Below the pieces are notes generated by a model, which had not been told where the DNA came from, did no database searches, and saw only the letters and a program-made list of their open reading frames with translations. From Persephonella sp. (lineage in GTDB: Bacteria; Aquificota; Aquificia; Aquificales; Hydrogenothermaceae): DNA of 7,853 nt. Positions 7,172-7,853 of the stretch are shown piece by piece. A program made the translations under genes and the position numbers. The DNA lies in assembly GCA_027058925.1 (NCBI GenBank), contig JALTAS010000206.1, positions 1 through 7,853 of the forward strand. Direction: 5' to 3'. Each line of letters opens with the position of its first letter. The stretch's first letter is position 1.

Positions 7172-7606
7172 ATGATAGATTTTTTTAAGAAAGGGTTTAA
7201 AACACTTAAGTTCAAAAAACAAAAACCCTCACCATTTGGAGATCTTGAAGAGAAAATTATGGAATTCTTGTGGGAAAAAGGTAGCGGAAGCGTCAAAGAG
7301 GTGAGACAGTTTCTGGGAGAAGGCAAATTTGCACACACAACTGTGATGACTGTCATGGACAGACTGTATAAAAAAGGGATACTTAAAAGAAAAAAGGAAG
7401 GAAAAGGCTACAGATACTACCCTGTTATTAGCAGAGAAGAATTTGAGACTGAAGTGGCAAAAAAGGTTGTTAAAGACATGTTGAAAGGCAATCCATCAAC
7501 AGCCGTAGCTGCATTTGAAGGCTTAATAGAGGAACTGTCAGAAGAAGATTTAAAAAAGCTGAAAAAACTTTTTGAAGAGAAAACAAAAGATGAAAGCAAG
7601 AAGTAA
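7172..7606 (+). CDS. BlaI/MecI/CopY-family transcriptional repressor
   Basis: A 144-residue winged-helix repressor, numbered from the ATG at 7172. The family core begins at GDLEEKIMEFLWEKG (23-37), continues through the SVKEVRQFL helix (40-48) and the recognition helix AHTTVMTVMDRLYKKG (54-69), and ends in the wing KRKKEGKGYRYYPV (72-85). A helical dimerisation tail (about 89-144) is rich in Glu and Lys. Family members repress beta-lactamase, mecA or copper-transport genes and are inactivated either by proteolysis or by metal. Here the next gene looks like the matching membrane protease. The preceding stop overlaps the GAGGTG ribosome binding site (7162-7167), which is 6 bases from GAGG to this ATG and only 3 to the ATG at 7169; a GTG at 7160 is too early. 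Residues 1-20 form a basic extension beyond the usual start of the family. Autoregulation through the dyad at 6741-6765 is likely. Confidence 0.88.
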   Translation: MIDFFKKGFKTLKFKKQKPSPFGDLEEKIMEFLWEKGSGSVKEVRQFLGEGKFAHTTVMTVMDRLYKKGILKRKKEGKGYRYYPVISREEFETEVAKKVVKDMLKGNPSTAVAAFEGLIEELSEEDLKKLKKLFEEKTKDESKK

Positions 7607-7853
7607 CGCTGTTTTTGTCCTTTTTGTGCTGTTTTTTATTCTTTATACAGCTCTGTATATCTTTTTGTATGAAAATACAGGTTTATGGGTAAACGATATA
7701 AAAGCCTGTTACTCAGTTATGAGTATAAACAATTTTATCTTTAACCATTTTCACATATTTATTTATCTGTTAATTTTTTCATTTATGACTTTTTCTCTTT
7801 TCAAGATCTTACATACAACTTTTAAAACTATTATTGATCTTATCAACTTGAGG
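7590..7853 (+). CDS. Membrane protein, likely N-terminus of BlaR1/MecR1-type M56 metallopeptidase, 3' partial
   Basis: An ATG at 7590 opens a frame that runs without a stop to the window edge (88 residues visible). It overlaps the end of the repressor gene by 17 bases in another frame, suggesting translational coupling; the ribosome binding site is weak (GAAGAG, 11 bases upstream). The protein begins MKARSN, has a first membrane segment at about 8-27, a loop of about 25 residues with C40, a second membrane segment at about 54-72, then a basic or polar stretch. Two early membrane helices right after a BlaI-family repressor are what the sensor-proteases of family M56 show before their cytoplasmic zinc-protease domain. 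The HExxH motif would lie beyond the window, so the assignment depends on gene order and topology. A plain membrane transport or efflux component remains possible. Confidence 0.6.
   Translation, partial: MKARSNAVFVLFVLFFILYTALYIFLYENTGLWVNDIKACYSVMSINNFIFNHFHIFIYLLIFSFMTFSLFKILHTTFKTIIDLINLR

Noticed and set aside
7160..7606. Repressor gene starting at the GTG at 7160
   Set aside because: That start would precede its own ribosome binding site (GAGGTG at 7162-7167); the ATG at 7172 has normal spacing.
1..7853. tRNA, rRNA, CRISPR array, insertion sequence or integration site
   Set aside because: No cloverleaf, repeat-spacer array, transposase or flanking repeat was seen; intergenic gaps are all about 105 bases or less and are accounted for by promoters, hairpins and ribosome binding sites.

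Overview
This AT-rich window has the gene content and protein style of a chemolithoautotrophic member of the Aquificota, most like the Hydrogenothermaceae (Persephonella or Sulfurihydrogenibium type). That assignment is an inference. It rests on a two-subunit 2-oxoacid:ferredoxin oxidoreductase of the kind used in the reductive TCA cycle, lysine- and isoleucine-rich proteins, and strong GGAGG ribosome binding sites. All complete genes lie on the + strand, and no intergenic gap exceeds about 105 bases.

Region 1 (1-3787) is the end of an RND efflux operon. It holds the C-terminal part of a periplasmic membrane fusion protein, whose start lies outside the window, followed with a 4-base ATGA overlap by a complete inner-membrane RND pump of the AcrB/HAE1 type. 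The proton-relay residues of the pump are present. No outer-membrane TolC-type gene is in the window.

Region 2 (3788-6700) is the korAB unit. A promoter-like site overlapped by a 7-bp-arm palindrome precedes korA, a fused gamma-alpha subunit of 600 residues. korB, the TPP/[4Fe-4S] beta subunit of about 307 residues, follows. The short korA-korB gap holds two overlapping, mutually exclusive small hairpins, one of them followed by a T run. A clear intrinsic terminator closes the unit. Together the two proteins would carboxylate succinyl-CoA to 2-oxoglutarate with reduced ferredoxin, or run the reverse reaction.

Region 3 (6720-7853, running off the end) looks like a self-regulated sensor operon. 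It encodes a small lipoprotein with a methionine-rich, copper-site-like motif and a YtkA/FixH-like fold, then a BlaI/MecI/CopY-family winged-helix repressor, then an overlapping membrane protein open at the window edge that fits the N-terminus of a BlaR1/MecR1-type M56 metallopeptidase. A good sigma-70-type -10 element upstream is overlapped by an imperfect 25-bp dyad resembling the staphylococcal mec operator. This suggests protease-relieved repression of the whole operon, possibly responding to copper or envelope stress rather than beta-lactams. This is the most interesting part of the window.
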